DNA from: Leucaena leucocephala
Taxonomy: Eukaryota; Streptophyta; Magnoliopsida; Fabales; Fabaceae
Reading direction: 5' to 3'
DNA length: 64,000 nt
Assembly (NCBI GenBank): GCA_037074615.1
Contig: CM073527.1
Span: 25,730,848-25,794,847, forward strand
Under the pieces are notes generated by a model. It was not told the origin of the DNA and did not search any database. It was given only the letters and a program-made list of their open reading frames with translations. Made by a program: the position numbers and the translations under genes. Below are positions 19,530-32,613 of this stretch, in pieces (the stretch's first letter is position 1; each line of letters opens with the position of its first letter).

Positions 19530-21834
19530 GCTTATTCTCTCTTTTACATACAGAAATGATCAGAGTATATGAAATTTTTTTGAACAATTGAAGTGCTGAT
19601 GTAAGAGCACACGTAAGAGAATTGGATTGTATGCGCGGGGTTGAGACTGGAAGCGTATGGATAAGACTAGATTCTAGAATTTTGTGGACAATCTGAACTT
19701 GTTTTACTTTTGTGTGCTTCACAGGATTCGTCGCAGGATGCAGACAAAATGATTTGAAGTGACGTGATATTATTTCAGTTCTTTGTATTTGTGGCTTAGA
19801 AAATTTTTGAAAAAATTATATTTAAGTGTTATGAATCTAATTATATAAAAATTTCAAAAAATTATTAAATAATTGTAAAGTTTATATATTTAGGATTAAT
19901 TTTTTTAATTATAAAATAATAAAATTACTTTTAAAAAAAATATCTTATTTTTATTCTTTTTACCTCCAGTTGTTATTTCTTCTTTTAATAATTATCATTT
20001 ATATTATGTAAATTATTATTTTTTTATTTAAATTGTTATTTTTTTCCTATTAAGTCATTAGTCTTATTATTTTATTTATTTTTTTTAAAACAATTCTGTC
20101 ATCTCATAATTTTAAAAAATTAATCTTAGATCTTCATAAAACTTTACAATTTTATCTAAATTTCTTTACAATTAGTTTTCTTATATAAGATTTAAATATA
20201 ATTTTTTTTTCATTTAAATTTGCATTGTCTATTGATGCTGTATCTTGCCAAGGGAAGGGCAATATTCTTCGGACAAGTAACCGCTTGATCCGAAGAAACG
20301 TGGAGGACTCGCAGCCATTCTCAATTATTTGTTTGCATTCTATCCGCCCATGAGCAATTGATTTTTGATAATTTGATAATGTAATGAAAATAGCCATATG
20401 TCCAATGAATTTCACTTTAAATGATTGTTTTTAAAACTTGCATGTTTTAGCGATAGTTATAAACTTGTAATTTTATGAATCTAGTCTTAACTCCGTGTTC
20501 ACTTTCTCCTAAAATTACTTGGTAAGTTGTATATCTAGTAACTAGTAGTTACTCCTTACTTAGCTAATATATAACTTATTTAGTTAAATTAAAAATAGTA
20601 TTTAAATTAATTAATATATTATAATTTATTTAAAATATTTTAATTATCTTTCTTAATTCTTATTTTTTAATTAATTATTATTGAGAAAATATTAATTAAG
20701 ATAATTTAAAAAATAATAATAAACATGATGAAGAGATTTTATATTTAAGGTTAAAATTAATTTTTTATTTAAATCTTATATTAAATATTAAAAAATATTT
20801 CTTAAACAGTGAGAAAAACAAATAAAGTTACTGCTTAACATACCCTGAGCTTGGAACTCCAACATGGTCCAGTCATCTAATTTTGAACTTTCGATAATAA
20901 ATTGCGTTTGAAACTTGAATAACGACTTATTTTACTGGAAAGTTAGGGAAAGTACTAAAGTTGGGGTGACCTTTCTGGGCGACGGAGAACAAGTGGTTTC
21001 CATGACAAAGCGTCGTAACGGGGAATTTAGAGTGTTGCTTGTACTGGGATTTTCACATTTCATTTTCACTGATAGAAAAAACTTTCGTCTATTTCTGATC
21101 GAAATTAAATCGAAAAATTACAAAAATAGTTCTTAATGTGTAAAAGTTTAGTAAAATATATTTAATTTTAAAAATCTTGAAAAATGTAATGTTTACTCTT
21201 GATCAAGGATTTATATGGAGGAGCGTCATCTGTCTAACAGAGATTTGATAGAATACTTAAATGAATATGCAAGCGAATATGCTCTGTTTTTTTTTTTGGC
21301 ACTAGTCAGAAAATGAAACTTGGGCAATCCTCAACCAAAAGCATGGCGCTCTTTCCCACCCACTAAAAGCTGAGGTTAAGTTTGCTCATATCTCATGCGA
21401 GTATGGAAAAGACACTGATATTTGATTCAGTATTGGTCATTCTGAAGAATGAGTCAAGCTTGTAAGTAGCACTCAACATTATTGTACTTTTGTACCTAAT
21501 GAATTTGCATCACATGCTGGGCTCATAATTCATCTCACTTTTGGTCCTTTCGACCAGAACATCATGTGCTTCTTCACTGGTAAATGGCAAGTAGGAAGAA
21601 GATTCTCATGGCATGTGAATTTAATGGACCAAATAGTTGAGAAGTTTAAAGCCTAATTCGAACGTTGAAACATACATATTAATGATTATTCATGAATTGT
21701 CTCTCTCGCCAACCCATATCCCTACACACCTCTATTATCTTCATGATCACAATTTACAAACTAAACAAACACTAAAAGAGAAAGAAGGGACAAGAATTGA
21801 AGGAGAAATGATATTTTCTTCAAGTGCCGAGCCT
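19530..21834. other. AT-rich spacer with UGT-flank copies
   Basis: About 2.3 kb of very AT-rich DNA (especially 19800-20200 and 20560-20800) with no gene. It carries segments similar to the spacer before the UGT pseudogene: 20265-20320 (like 17345-17395) and 21487-21834 (like 17668-18003). Confidence 0.55.
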
Positions 21835-21895
21835 ATTCTCGTCCGGTCGTAGGATGTCTCCAATCAGCATTACGATGAGAAGAACCCCCATTCCC
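21835..21895 (-). pseudogene. Relic of a fourth UGT (C-terminal fragment)
   Basis: On the minus strand 21888-21868 encodes GGSSHRN, the conserved UGT C-terminal motif, and the surrounding sequence aligns with the last codons of the UGT pseudogene at 18004-18090, with small deletions. Its downstream flank also matches (21487-21834 against 17668-18003). Nothing else of the gene remains, so this is the end of a duplicated copy that was deleted. Confidence 0.75.
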
Positions 21896-22138
21896 AATTA
21901 TTTGTTTGTGCTCTATTCTATCTGTCCGTAAAAACAAAACAAAAAAACTTTATTAATCATATCCATCTCCATAGTAATCTCATTTATCACATACATCATT
22001 CTAAGTCCGATGATTTGAACAGGTCCATAGATAGCGAGTGCTTTACTACTTCAATCATTATACATACTATACAACGAGAGAACAGGAAAGATAGGCAAGC
22101 CAGAAAGGAGATGACTTATGAAACCAATCAAGTGTAGA

Positions 22139-25100
22139 TCAAAGCCGCAAATAAGCAGACCAATCCGCTGAATCTCGTGCTACCAATGGCATATCACCTT
22201 CTTGAGAATTATTGGGAGACTCCGGATGATGGTTCCCCCGGAGCGAGTCCACAAGTTCAAGACGAATTGCTTTCCATAAATTTGAATTGGAGGATTTTAG
22301 TAACAAGCCCAGGGCAGCAGAACATGTTGCTCTAACAATTCATCCGGTGATCGAGTCATTTTGCTCACCATCGTTCCAAACACCTAAATGAAGATACAAA
22401 TCCTATTAAATTTCAGTCTTGGGGTGAAAAGCCTGAAAAGTGCACGCACATTTTAAGAAAAAGACGTTGGTATGATTGAGAAATAGAATATGCTGGTTGT
22501 CGGATAAAGAAAGAATACTGCTGCACAAATATACAGCATTTGCCTGAATTATTGGCCACGATGCATTAAAAGCCTGCATCATCAAGAAAGTAAACGACTC
22601 TTTTACTTGGATTTGAATATGTGGTAGAATTATGTGTTGACCACTGAATTAAAGTTAATGGCTTTGGCATTTTAAGATCACCCCGTGCTTAGAAATGATG
22701 AAAGATAAATCCAGCTACAACGGTAGCCACAGTTGACAACTTGATAGATCATTTTCATTAGATGAAACCTAATGGATTTCCCAGCGTTTCAATTTTAAAG
22801 TAGCGATACTGACAAATAATGAAATAGGAACACAAGGAAATGTACATGAGCTACACATATGCGCTATACATAACATGTGCGCTGTTCAAACTAAAAACAC
22901 GAGAAAATAATTATTACCAAACCGAGGGTCCAAAAGAAAAAATAAATATTGTTTGTGAGCAGAAAAATAGAAATTATCTAGTGTCCCTAACCTTTAAGTA
23001 AACAAATTATGACCAATATCACGTCAAAGCAAAATCATGAATGTAATCGTAATCATTTAGTTATGGTACGAGGTAAAATAAGTTCTGCATGAGTGACTTG
23101 TTGAATTATAGAGAATAAAGAACCTGTGCTGTTGATGCCATATAGGTATCAAGTCTGGAAGGAAGATGCTGAGTAAATTGGTTCGCAAGGTCTCTAAGGA
23201 AGTCTTCATACTCACTCCTAAAATCACACAATTAAGTTAGGTGAAACTTCAATAAACTGTCACATATCAAAGCTCAAATCAGTCGAATCATACCGGTGAT
23301 CAGAAAGGAAACAATGTGTATTTAGAAGGGCAAGCAATCCTTCAATCTCCATCAATGGGCACACCCGTCTCAGGGTATTCTCTCAATCCGGGCATTAAAA
23401 GATGAATCAGTGAGACGTTAAAACCTGATAGTTTATTCAGAAATCTACAATTAAAGAAAATAAAAAATAGCAGTTGATTACCCGACAGACCTGTCGCACA
23501 CTAACATCTTCATCATGAAGATGCAGAATCAAGCGAGGCACAACAGCATGTACCTTTTTAAAAAAATCATCAGCATGAGATGAGCCTGCTGACATAATGA
23601 AAAAGAATATATAGGGCAATGATCTACTCAATTAGGCAATGCCAAAACTATAAGATGTACACCAAGAGTAAGACATGTTACCTGGGAAAGGTCTACAATT
23701 AACTTCGTTGAAAATTCCATGTAAAATATATGTAATTTTTCCAAACAACTCAAATGAGAAAACAAGTGTCAAATTGAAGGCGTTGCCGGCTGGTCCACTT
23801 GGCCATTCAGGTCTAGCTTTTCAGAACGTCATTTTTGCAACTAGTGGAAATCTAGCCTAGTATAAGAGAAGTCTAATAAGTTTCGATGCCTGGCTCATGC
23901 ACTAATCAGAGTTGAAGCTGACTCCAAATTACTCATAGTGATCATTACCAGAAAAAGAAAAATAAGACGGTAACACCAATCATGTTCCAAATATAGTAAG
24001 CTGGTGGGACTGGAATGGCCAGCCTATTAAAACTTACCAAAGAAAGAAAAAAACAAAAGAAGGGGATAAGCTGGAGTGAGAGATAATGAGGAAAATTATA
24101 ACGAACTACAGCAAATATAGTCAGGGAGATGATAGCAGAAGGCAGGGAATTGACAGTGTAGAGTACTAGCCTCTCAAATGCTAGTGCGTGAGGTGGAGAG
24201 TGTTCTCTCCCTTTTTTCCTTTTAGTTTTTCATTGTCTGTGAATCTGATTTCCTATTTGCTGTGTTTTCCTGATCACCTCCATGAAAAGGGCTACCTGAA
24301 CATATCACTTGGTCAACCTGCAGAGAAGGTGCAACCTGATATCTAGAACCTGCTGACCAGAACTCAACCATCAAGGATGTTGGCTCATCATGGGCGGTGC
24401 TATGATAAAGTCCCCGTAAGGGCAAGCCACAAGTAATTCTCTACTTGAGAGGCGGAGTTCTTTTATTTTACTAGACAATTTTAAGGGTAACTTCTCCATG
24501 CTTGCTTAATATCAAAATCACATCAATGCCTTGTGACACCCCATGAAACAATCCTGTAATTTCCAAAAAGATAAATTCATTTTGCCATTTTATTCTACAA
24601 ATGTCCATTTTTGACAATTATAAAGGGCCCTTTGCTGGTAAATTAATAAAATCAATTCATTTGGGTAAATATCCAATAATCTCACGAGAGTTAAGAAATA
24701 TGCCTGCTCAACAAATGCCTCATTTAGTGCTTAAGTTCCATACTTGCTTAGCACACCAAATGCTGCAACGGAACTGGCTCGCATCTTTGCATTCATGCTT
24801 GTCTGTTTTAGGGATTTCCTATTTACATTAGTTGAAATTATATGAAAGTGGCAAGTTTATTCCAAACAAGAATAAGAAATAGAAATGAAAGCATTAATTT
24901 CAATAGCAACAGATATAGAAAATGATAGTTTTTACTAGATACAGTGGAGTGAGGTCACTAGGCTTCTAAGCTATAGAACAGACTATCAAAACCTGAAATG
25001 TTAATCATCTCAGGAAATTGTCTACAAATGCATTATCTTACTTTGATTATTTGTTGCCTGTCATCGTTGGTAAATATGTTTACAATTAATTAACATCGCA

Positions 25101-27495
25101 ATGAAAATGTGTAAGAATAGGAAATCCATGAAGTTCTACTTCTTATTTTTCTTGCTTTTGACAATATTTTACTGAAGGACTTGAACATTTACTCAGTTGC
25201 ATCTTAATTTCCAAGTGATCTTTTGAGTAAACTCTTTTTGAATAAAAGAATGGAAGAAAAGTTGTCTTCCGCTAATTATGGGCCGTTTGGTTTAGCTTAT
25301 GGAGAAGAGTTTATAGAGAATAGATTCTGAAAAATAGCTTTTAGAAGAAAAGTGATTATGAAGAAATAAATGTTTGAATAATTATTACTATAATGACCTT
25401 TTTTTATAGGTAAATTCTATAAAGGGCATGGGGTAAAATGATAGAGAAAAAAGACAGAGATAAAAGGGTCATTATACAGCCTAAAAGTACTTTTTTTCAC
25501 TCATAAACTAGTCCCACAAGCTTATCAGAAACCATAGTTTTAGACCCTAAAATCATAATTTAATCCAGAAGCACTTTTGAATATTTGATGGCTATTTGTT
25601 TAATTTTTAGCCAAAATTATGGTTTGGGTTTGGGCCAAAAACACTTTTAAAATCATAGTTTTCATGCAAACCAAATAGGCACTATAAAAAAGACAAAAGA
25701 TCATCTTCATTAACTTAGGAGGAGGGACACATCAAAGGTTAAGATGCCGCACTTGAAGATTCCGAAGCCGAACTGAAAGATTAAGTACAATGGGCGCAAC
25801 AGCATCATCAGGTGAAGACTCAAGGATCTAGAATAAGCCAACAACAAATAATAAAGAATTGAAATTAGAGTGAACAATAAAAACCAAGCACATTCACAGG
25901 TGAAAGAGATCTCACCATCAAATAGCATGATACGGCAGTTAACTGCACAGATTCATCACAATCATCTAGCAAAGCTAATATGACACCCAAGACTTGAGCT
26001 GTATACTTCATAGTATGAATGGATGGAATCCGCACTTTCAACATTTTGAGAAGTCAATTCTTTGAAAAGAGGAAGCAAGATAAACATACACATTTCCCCA
26101 CAGAATTAAGAGCCTAACTGCTAAAATAAACTTATCACATGTATCGCACCAAGATTTGTAAATCATATGCCCAAATGATATGAGCAACAATTTTCGAGAA
26201 AAAACTACTGCAATACAATAGATAAGATTTTGAATAACAAAATTGCTTTTGAGGCTTCTTTTGATGCATAGTAGTTTATAATCAGATAATGTTTCTAAGA
26301 TTTAGTAGTGGTTTTTGACATGGCATGGATTCTTGATTGTAATGTCTGTTGATGGCTGTATGAGGGAGATGGGATTGGTTTGAATCATTATTTCCCTTGT
26401 AATCCAACTTTATTATTCAGTAAAAATGTTTTCAGTCCCACGTTGTTTGTTGTCATTTCTGGATTTTGCTTGTTATAAGCTTATTAGAGTTGAGGGCTCT
26501 ATCAGATTACGAGAACAAAAATGGCAGAAACCACAATTACATGACGAAGTATCATGTGCAGATGTAAAAAAAGTACCTGCAAAAGCCCTCTCAAACATAG
26601 TCGTCGAACATTTGAAGAGTCATCTGATACATGACGGCATAAAACCTCAACAATTTGCTCCAAAAGTGAACCGTGTCCACCACTGTACCATTGACAACAG
26701 GAAGCAATAAGAACTTTAATTCTCTGAAAGCAAGCCATTAGGAAAATAAAGCAGAGAAAGAAAAATACTATCCACTAACTACAATTGAGAGACTGTGAAA
26801 AGGCAAAATTTGCAAAGATAACTAATAGGAGTGAATAGAAGGAAACCCAAGCAAGTAACTTCAATTAAGAAACATAAATGTATTATTACCCAGCAGCTAA
26901 AATAGATGTTTTGTACATAGTCAATGATATGTTAAGTGAACTAATAAATATATTTAAATTTTGCTATATGTGTAGGCATGATCTAATTAATACAAAGATC
27001 TTGGCAATGACAGCCTCAAATTTACCAATGAAAGTAGCTCAGGCAAGGAAAACAACGGCATGATTAATCAGTAAAGCTCCTTAAATGGACAAAGATTGGG
27101 GTAAAAGAAAGAGAGCATGATTGGGCTTAGAAAAGCTATTCAGATACTTTCCATTTCTTTACCATCTATATGATCCCTTGTGATGCTTGAAATTAACTAA
27201 TTAACGTGATATATTCTTCCAAGCTCACCCTTGTCAATCACACTCACCCTTTTAATAACTCAGATATACAAATACGACCTTTCCTACCCAGTATATGAAA
27301 CGAATACTTCCCTGAAAATCTGTAGATGATAACAATATATCCAAGTTTCTTGTGAAACATAGTCTTGGGAGGTAGACTAACATTCTATACACACCTGTAG
27401 CGAACAAACTCTGACAGTGCTGCGGCAGCAGCTTCCCGTTGGTATTTATGAGTTCGATTTAATGATTTTGTCAAAGAATTACAAATATTTTGCAG
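22139..27495 (-). pseudogene. SGR6-like pseudogene, 3' block
   Basis: Exons: 27395-27495 (REAAAAALSEFVRY), 26577-26682 (LLEQIVEVLCRHVSDDSSNV), 25916-26029 (QVLGVILALLDDCDESVQLT; acceptor GCGG instead of GCAG), 25753-25827 (ILESSPDDAVAPIVLNLSVR), about 24712-24810 (MNAKMRASSVAAFGVLSKYG with TAA at 24731-24733), about 23488-23588 (VHAVVPRLILHLHDEDVSVR), about 23295-23375, about 23122-23219 (FTQHLPSRLDTYMAS), about 22490-22576 (WPIIQANAVYLCSSILSLSD) and about 22139-22390 (MVSKMTRSPD, one base missing, then IVRATCSAALGLLLKSSNSN to the TGA at 22139-22141). Introns here include a MITE-like element at 25280-25680. Confidence 0.8.
25280..25680. mobile_element. MITE-like element (non-autonomous DNA transposon)
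   Basis: About 400 bp in an intron of the SGR6-like pseudogene. Its ends are inverted repeats: gggccgtttggttt at 25280-25293 and aaaccaaataggc at 25668-25680. The GGGCCGTTTGGTT end is common in plant hAT-type MITEs. No coding capacity. Flanks (ctaatta against ctataaa) are only a doubtful 8-bp target duplication. Confidence 0.65.
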
Positions 27496-28104
27496 CTAAG
27501 GTTTCAACCAGACCAGAGAATTCATCAAAATTCACATGTAAAGAAAATAGTAAACAATCACATTCATTAAACAACCATAAGAATGAATAACTGGGAAAAT
27601 TCCAAGAAAGTCTACAATGGGATTTTTAGAATTAACAGTGATCATTGCTTCAACAAATTAACCAACAACTAAAGAACTTTCAGCAAAACACAGGAATTCA
27701 AGCACAGGTTTTTCTTCATGCATGCCCTTCATGTCTTAATATAATCAGCAATTATACACAACTACCTTGTTACAAGTTTGTATTTTAAATATGGAAATAG
27801 AGGCAACAAAAGTTGAATTCCTAAAAACTAGATCAAGTACTCGTACCATGCCAAGTGCCCAATTAAAAGATAAGAGCACCAAAAAAACTTTTAAATTTGT
27901 GTGTGTGTATGTGTGTGTGTTTCAATTACCGTCAACAGATGAAATCAAACTTCAAGGTTGCCATGTTGTGAAATGACGCTCTAAATCAGGAAATGATTAT
28001 TCTTTTTTGTAGAAAGGATGCAGAGTCACAATACATAATTTCTACTGTTTTAAGCAGCCACTGGTATGCACTTTGGTAAATAAATATACTGGAAATAATG
28101 TCAC

Positions 28105-31100
28105 CTCTTTGGGTCTCTTTAAAGATATGCAGCCAGCTATTTCTCCAATTAGACTAATCCACCTCTCATTTTCAGACAGTTCTCCATCTCTAGCCAAAAT
28201 CTGAATAAATATATTTTAATATTCATTTGCTCTCAAGGCAATATCTACATTCCTAAAATAGAGCAATATTTATATGTTTGTCTACCTTGCCCATCTCAAG
28301 GTCACCAACACATTCACAGAATGATTGAAACGCAGTCAAAAGATCCCTTCACAAGGGAGATAAAAAAAGAATTATAAATAGTATTAAAGAATTATAAAAA
28401 AAGAATGATAAATAGAATTAAAAAATGCTAGTCTCTATATTTGGCTGTGATAATATAAATTTCATTCATGCATTTTTTTCATTACCAAGAGTTATCGATG
28501 AACTCAAACAATATTACCCATTGCTTTAGCTATTTTTTAAACCTACCCAAAAGGGCATAAATGCTGCTCTCCACCGCAAAATGCGTATACACTATTATGA
28601 ACCTTCTTTGAAATGCAACTTCTTTACTTCCATAATGCCTTTAGGAGAAGATAACTTATTACCAAAACCAAAATGCTTAATGGCTGTTTGGAAGCATAGT
28701 TATATCTACCCCTGGCACTTCCTAAAACAAGCCACTGTACATGAAACCACTCCCAACATGTAACCAATAGATTGCGTTCCAAAAGTTATTATACGGCGGA
28801 TATACAGGCATGAAAATGCAAGATATAACTGCATGCCAAACCCTTACCGCAATGGTTCATGTAGACCAGAGTTAGCTAAAGTATGACAGCTTCCAAGTTG
28901 CAGTGGAAGCTCAGAAAGAACAGAAGCATAATGTAGTTGAACAGCCCTTTTTCCAACTTTTCCCCACCTCTGCATCGATATGGTAGGTAGGCTTGTAAAC
29001 TGCTGAAACATTACCAAGCCTACATTCGATTAGTATATAGAAGATATACGGACCTGAAGAATGCGGTAAGAGCAAAAATAGCAGCTTGCAGCATTCCATC
29101 CTCTGTCTGATTGTCAAAAACATGGCTATCCTCAGCTCTATCTAGATCACCTTTAAGGATAGGAGTCTGGCTTAGGACAGATATCACATGTTCTAGGAAC
29201 AAAATTGATAGCACTATGTGCTGAGAAAACACCTGGAAGAGACAACTCAGTTATCAGGATTTTTTTTTAAATACAAAAACAATCCAAAATTCATATCTAA
29301 GTAATAAGTAAAGTCAATGCGAAAAAATATCATCAAAATTAAATTTAAGGGCACATAGGACTTCTTTTGTGCGAAATGCAGTCCTTACACACAGTAAGAA
29401 ATTTCCAACAATACTTGTTTCCCACCATTTAAAGGACTATTTATGAGCAATGCAAACTAGATATTGAACAAGTAGTCCAATCAATGGAAGAACGGGAAAA
29501 AAAGTGGTATTGAGATTGAATACAGACTCACATGGAATGTATCTTGCATTGCCCAGCCTCCACGCGACCTAGATATATCCTTTGTCATTGTGTCCCTTCC
29601 AGCAGTAGCTAGGACCTCATGAAAAACAATTTTTGCACTAGCTTGTTCAGCCAAAGAAGAAATCTTTTTCAGCCAGTAAAGGATTATTGATTTTTTGCAT
29701 AATAAATTCTACAATGTTGGTTCGAACTAGTTAATGATGACAAAAGACAGTCAATAATAACTTAAAGTTATCAAAATATAAAATTGAATGACAAAAGGAT
29801 ACAGCGCCAAGAGTTTCCATACGCAGATGCTTATCAGCTACATAAAAAGAGGCAGATACAATGATTGGGTTGTCCTGTAAGCATATATATCATATTGCAC
29901 CATCAGTTCCACCAATTTATTTCACATCAAGAGAAGAAAAAATCCGACGCGGTTCCTGTTATAATACAAGTACAAAAGTTATTTCTGAAACCTCGAGATA
30001 TCAATGTCACTCAGTTAATTCACTCTTTTTGTAACAAACTCAATAATAACTTGAATAGCCCCTTCAGCAGACTGCTTGACCTCCTCACATACAGCTACGG
30101 AGCAACCATGCAGAGTAGTTGACAACTGCTAGTAATCATCAATGAAGTTGTTAATTATGTTAGTTAGAAGGTCTTAAAAAACAAATAATAGGGAGGGAAG
30201 ACAGTTGCCTCATCCTTCGTCAGCAAAATGCAGAGAGATGACACAATCCGGTCGAAAACTTCAGATGGATCAATAGAAGTATCCTGAATAGACAAACATG
30301 CGGGAAAACAGATATTTGGTCTCAGTATTTCAGTTTTTCTCTTCTGAAATTATAAAAAGCAAGAAAGAAGACAAAAATGTATAAGCATGGCAATAAGTAG
30401 GAGCCAAAAACTTACATTCCTCAATATGGCTATGACATCCTCAAGACAAAGCACTGTAGAACAATTCTTTATCTCCAGAAGATGTAGAAGAAGCTGCAGG
30501 CTTTGGAAGTGAGAGAGAAATGCTAAACAGCTGACCAAGAATCTGGCAATAAAAAAAATATAAATATTAAATAATGAGACAGAAATTATTATATAAGTGA
30601 GAAGCAGTGCACTAGCATTTATTATAGAAATATAATATTTTACACTGTATAAGTACTTCAAAAAGACTGAAATTTATTTGTACCACAGAAAAGATGTCTC
30701 AATTACTCACTTGAGCAGATATCTTTCTAACTTCAGGATTTGTATCTAGACAACGTGGAAGATACATTATTACCCTATCTCCCAAACACATAGCTTCACG
30801 ACTTGGCAATACAAATGCAGCTGGAAGTTGAACAATAATGAAAATAAAATATTAGATACATATAAGAAATATAAATAAATAATTAGCAATGGAACTATTT
30901 ACATGGTAGCTTTAAGAAAATCCCATATAGAGGCAGCCCAGGGCACAATACCCACTAACACAAACCATCTGAAACTTGAGAACCATCTCATGGACTGCAA
31001 GACAACCTCTCTTTCTCTGATACTCGATGGACGAAGAAACAAATTGATCAATTTGCCTCAAGATATAAAGTAACAGCTCCGTCCGACTTCTTCCGTCTTC

Positions 31101-32134
31101 TCCACTAATTTTTATATTACCATTAACTAGTAAAAGTTAAAAGAAAACTTTTAGTCACACAAAGGTAGATCTAGTAAATAAATTCCAATATCTAAAGGGA
31201 TAATTGCACGACCAAATCTGAGAAAAAAGAAACAATATCGTAATATCCAAAAGGAAATGTAATATTCAAGAAATAGAAACTTCAGTGGGATTGTACAACG
31301 TTCATACTTAAATTACCTATTGAGAAGAATTGCACATAAAGTGATCAGGTTGTTTATAAGAAGGCTAACAAGAAATACTGGATCATTCGGTATAGCAAAG
31401 AACCCTAATGTGGCCTGTCACATTCACCAGGAAAACATAGAAAGCTGAAATACTGTCACTGATGCTCAGACTCCTCAAACTAAGGCATACTCATGTGACA
31501 TCTTTTAGTTTACCTGAGTACGCAAGAGTTCATAGTAATCAACATAGCCGTCACTGTCATCTCGGCCCTTTAAAGTTAATATATAATCAAGCAGTTGATC
31601 CCTTCGTTTTAATGGGAATGATGCACCACTTTCAGCGGCCTTAATGACAGCATTAACTGAGTTAATATTTAAGATTGAGAAGAAAAACTTGTTAATGGGT
31701 AGAGTTTGTATGGCAACCATAGGACCTTATTCTTTCCATTTACAGTCACTAGCATAGCAAAAAAATGTATTTGACCAAAGAAAAAGAATCCAGCAGCTAT
31801 TCTTCAATTTTGCTAGCTTATCATTTTTCATTCAGCAGTGTGACTGACAACAAGCTCTATCATGGGGTACTCCTGCTATCCAATTCATGAGGGGCACAGC
31901 TTCTTGTCTAATCGTGTTTCTTTTCCCACTTTCTTTTGTTTTTTTGATTGAACAATTAATATCTCTAACATATAACAACAAGAATAGCATAAAGATAAAA
32001 TGTATTATCAACGGTGATAAATATAATATGCTTTGGAGAGACATTTACAGACCTAGTAAATCAATTGCTGTGATGACAGCCTTCGTTGCTCTAGGGTGAC
32101 GCACATTAAGAAGCCTTGAAAGCATGTTGCTCCC
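28105..32134 (-). pseudogene. SGR6-like pseudogene, third block
   Basis: Exons: 32053-32134 (GSNMLSRLLNVRHPRATKAV), 31514-31656 (FPLKRRDQLLDYILTL), 31317-31414 (ATLGFFAIPNDPVFL), about 30905-31104 (SGEDGRSRTELLLYILRQID, ending at a TAA 30912-30914), 30711-30820 (AFVLPSREAMCLGDRVIMYL), 30416-30542 (frameshift before LEDVIAILRN), 30209-30283 (DTSIDPSEVFDRIVSSLCIL; donor is GC), 29992-30125 (GAIQVIIEFVTKRVN then TAA 30015-30017), 29803-29874 (one base missing), 29532-29663, 29054-29232 (LFLEHVISVLSQTPILKGDL), 28848-28969 (one G missing in a G run near 28962), 28286-28346 and 28105-28200. The exon normally coding ALALNACTTLV... between 31414 and 31514 is absent. Confidence 0.8.
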
Positions 32135-32613
32135 CTACATGAATAAACGAGCAAAAAAAAAACACAAGTAATGTGGTGCAAATCAACTTTACCTGACTGT
32201 AAACATTGATCTCTGGCAAAAAAAAAAAAAAAACTGTAAACATCAATGGATTCAATAAAAAATTAAATATAAATAATTTAAGGAAGTGAAACACCTCTTT
32301 TTTCATTAACGTGTGATCATCCAACTAGTGAATGTAATGATGCAAAAGATCAATAACATTTTAAGGCATAAGTATGAGTCAAAACATTAACTGCTTGCAT
32401 TTTTTAGAGAACCACAACAATAGTGAAGTTGTTCTAAAGTATGGCTCAGATTAATTACCACTTTATTGTAGTCGTCCTGGATAAAATCACAAGAAATTTA
32501 AACGAGAAAACAGAAAAAAGGAGAACATTTTGGTAATATCACGCAGGCAAACAACAAAAGACAAACCCTTTTTCAAACAAAAAGTCATACGAAGTGAGGA
32601 TAAAATGACCTAC

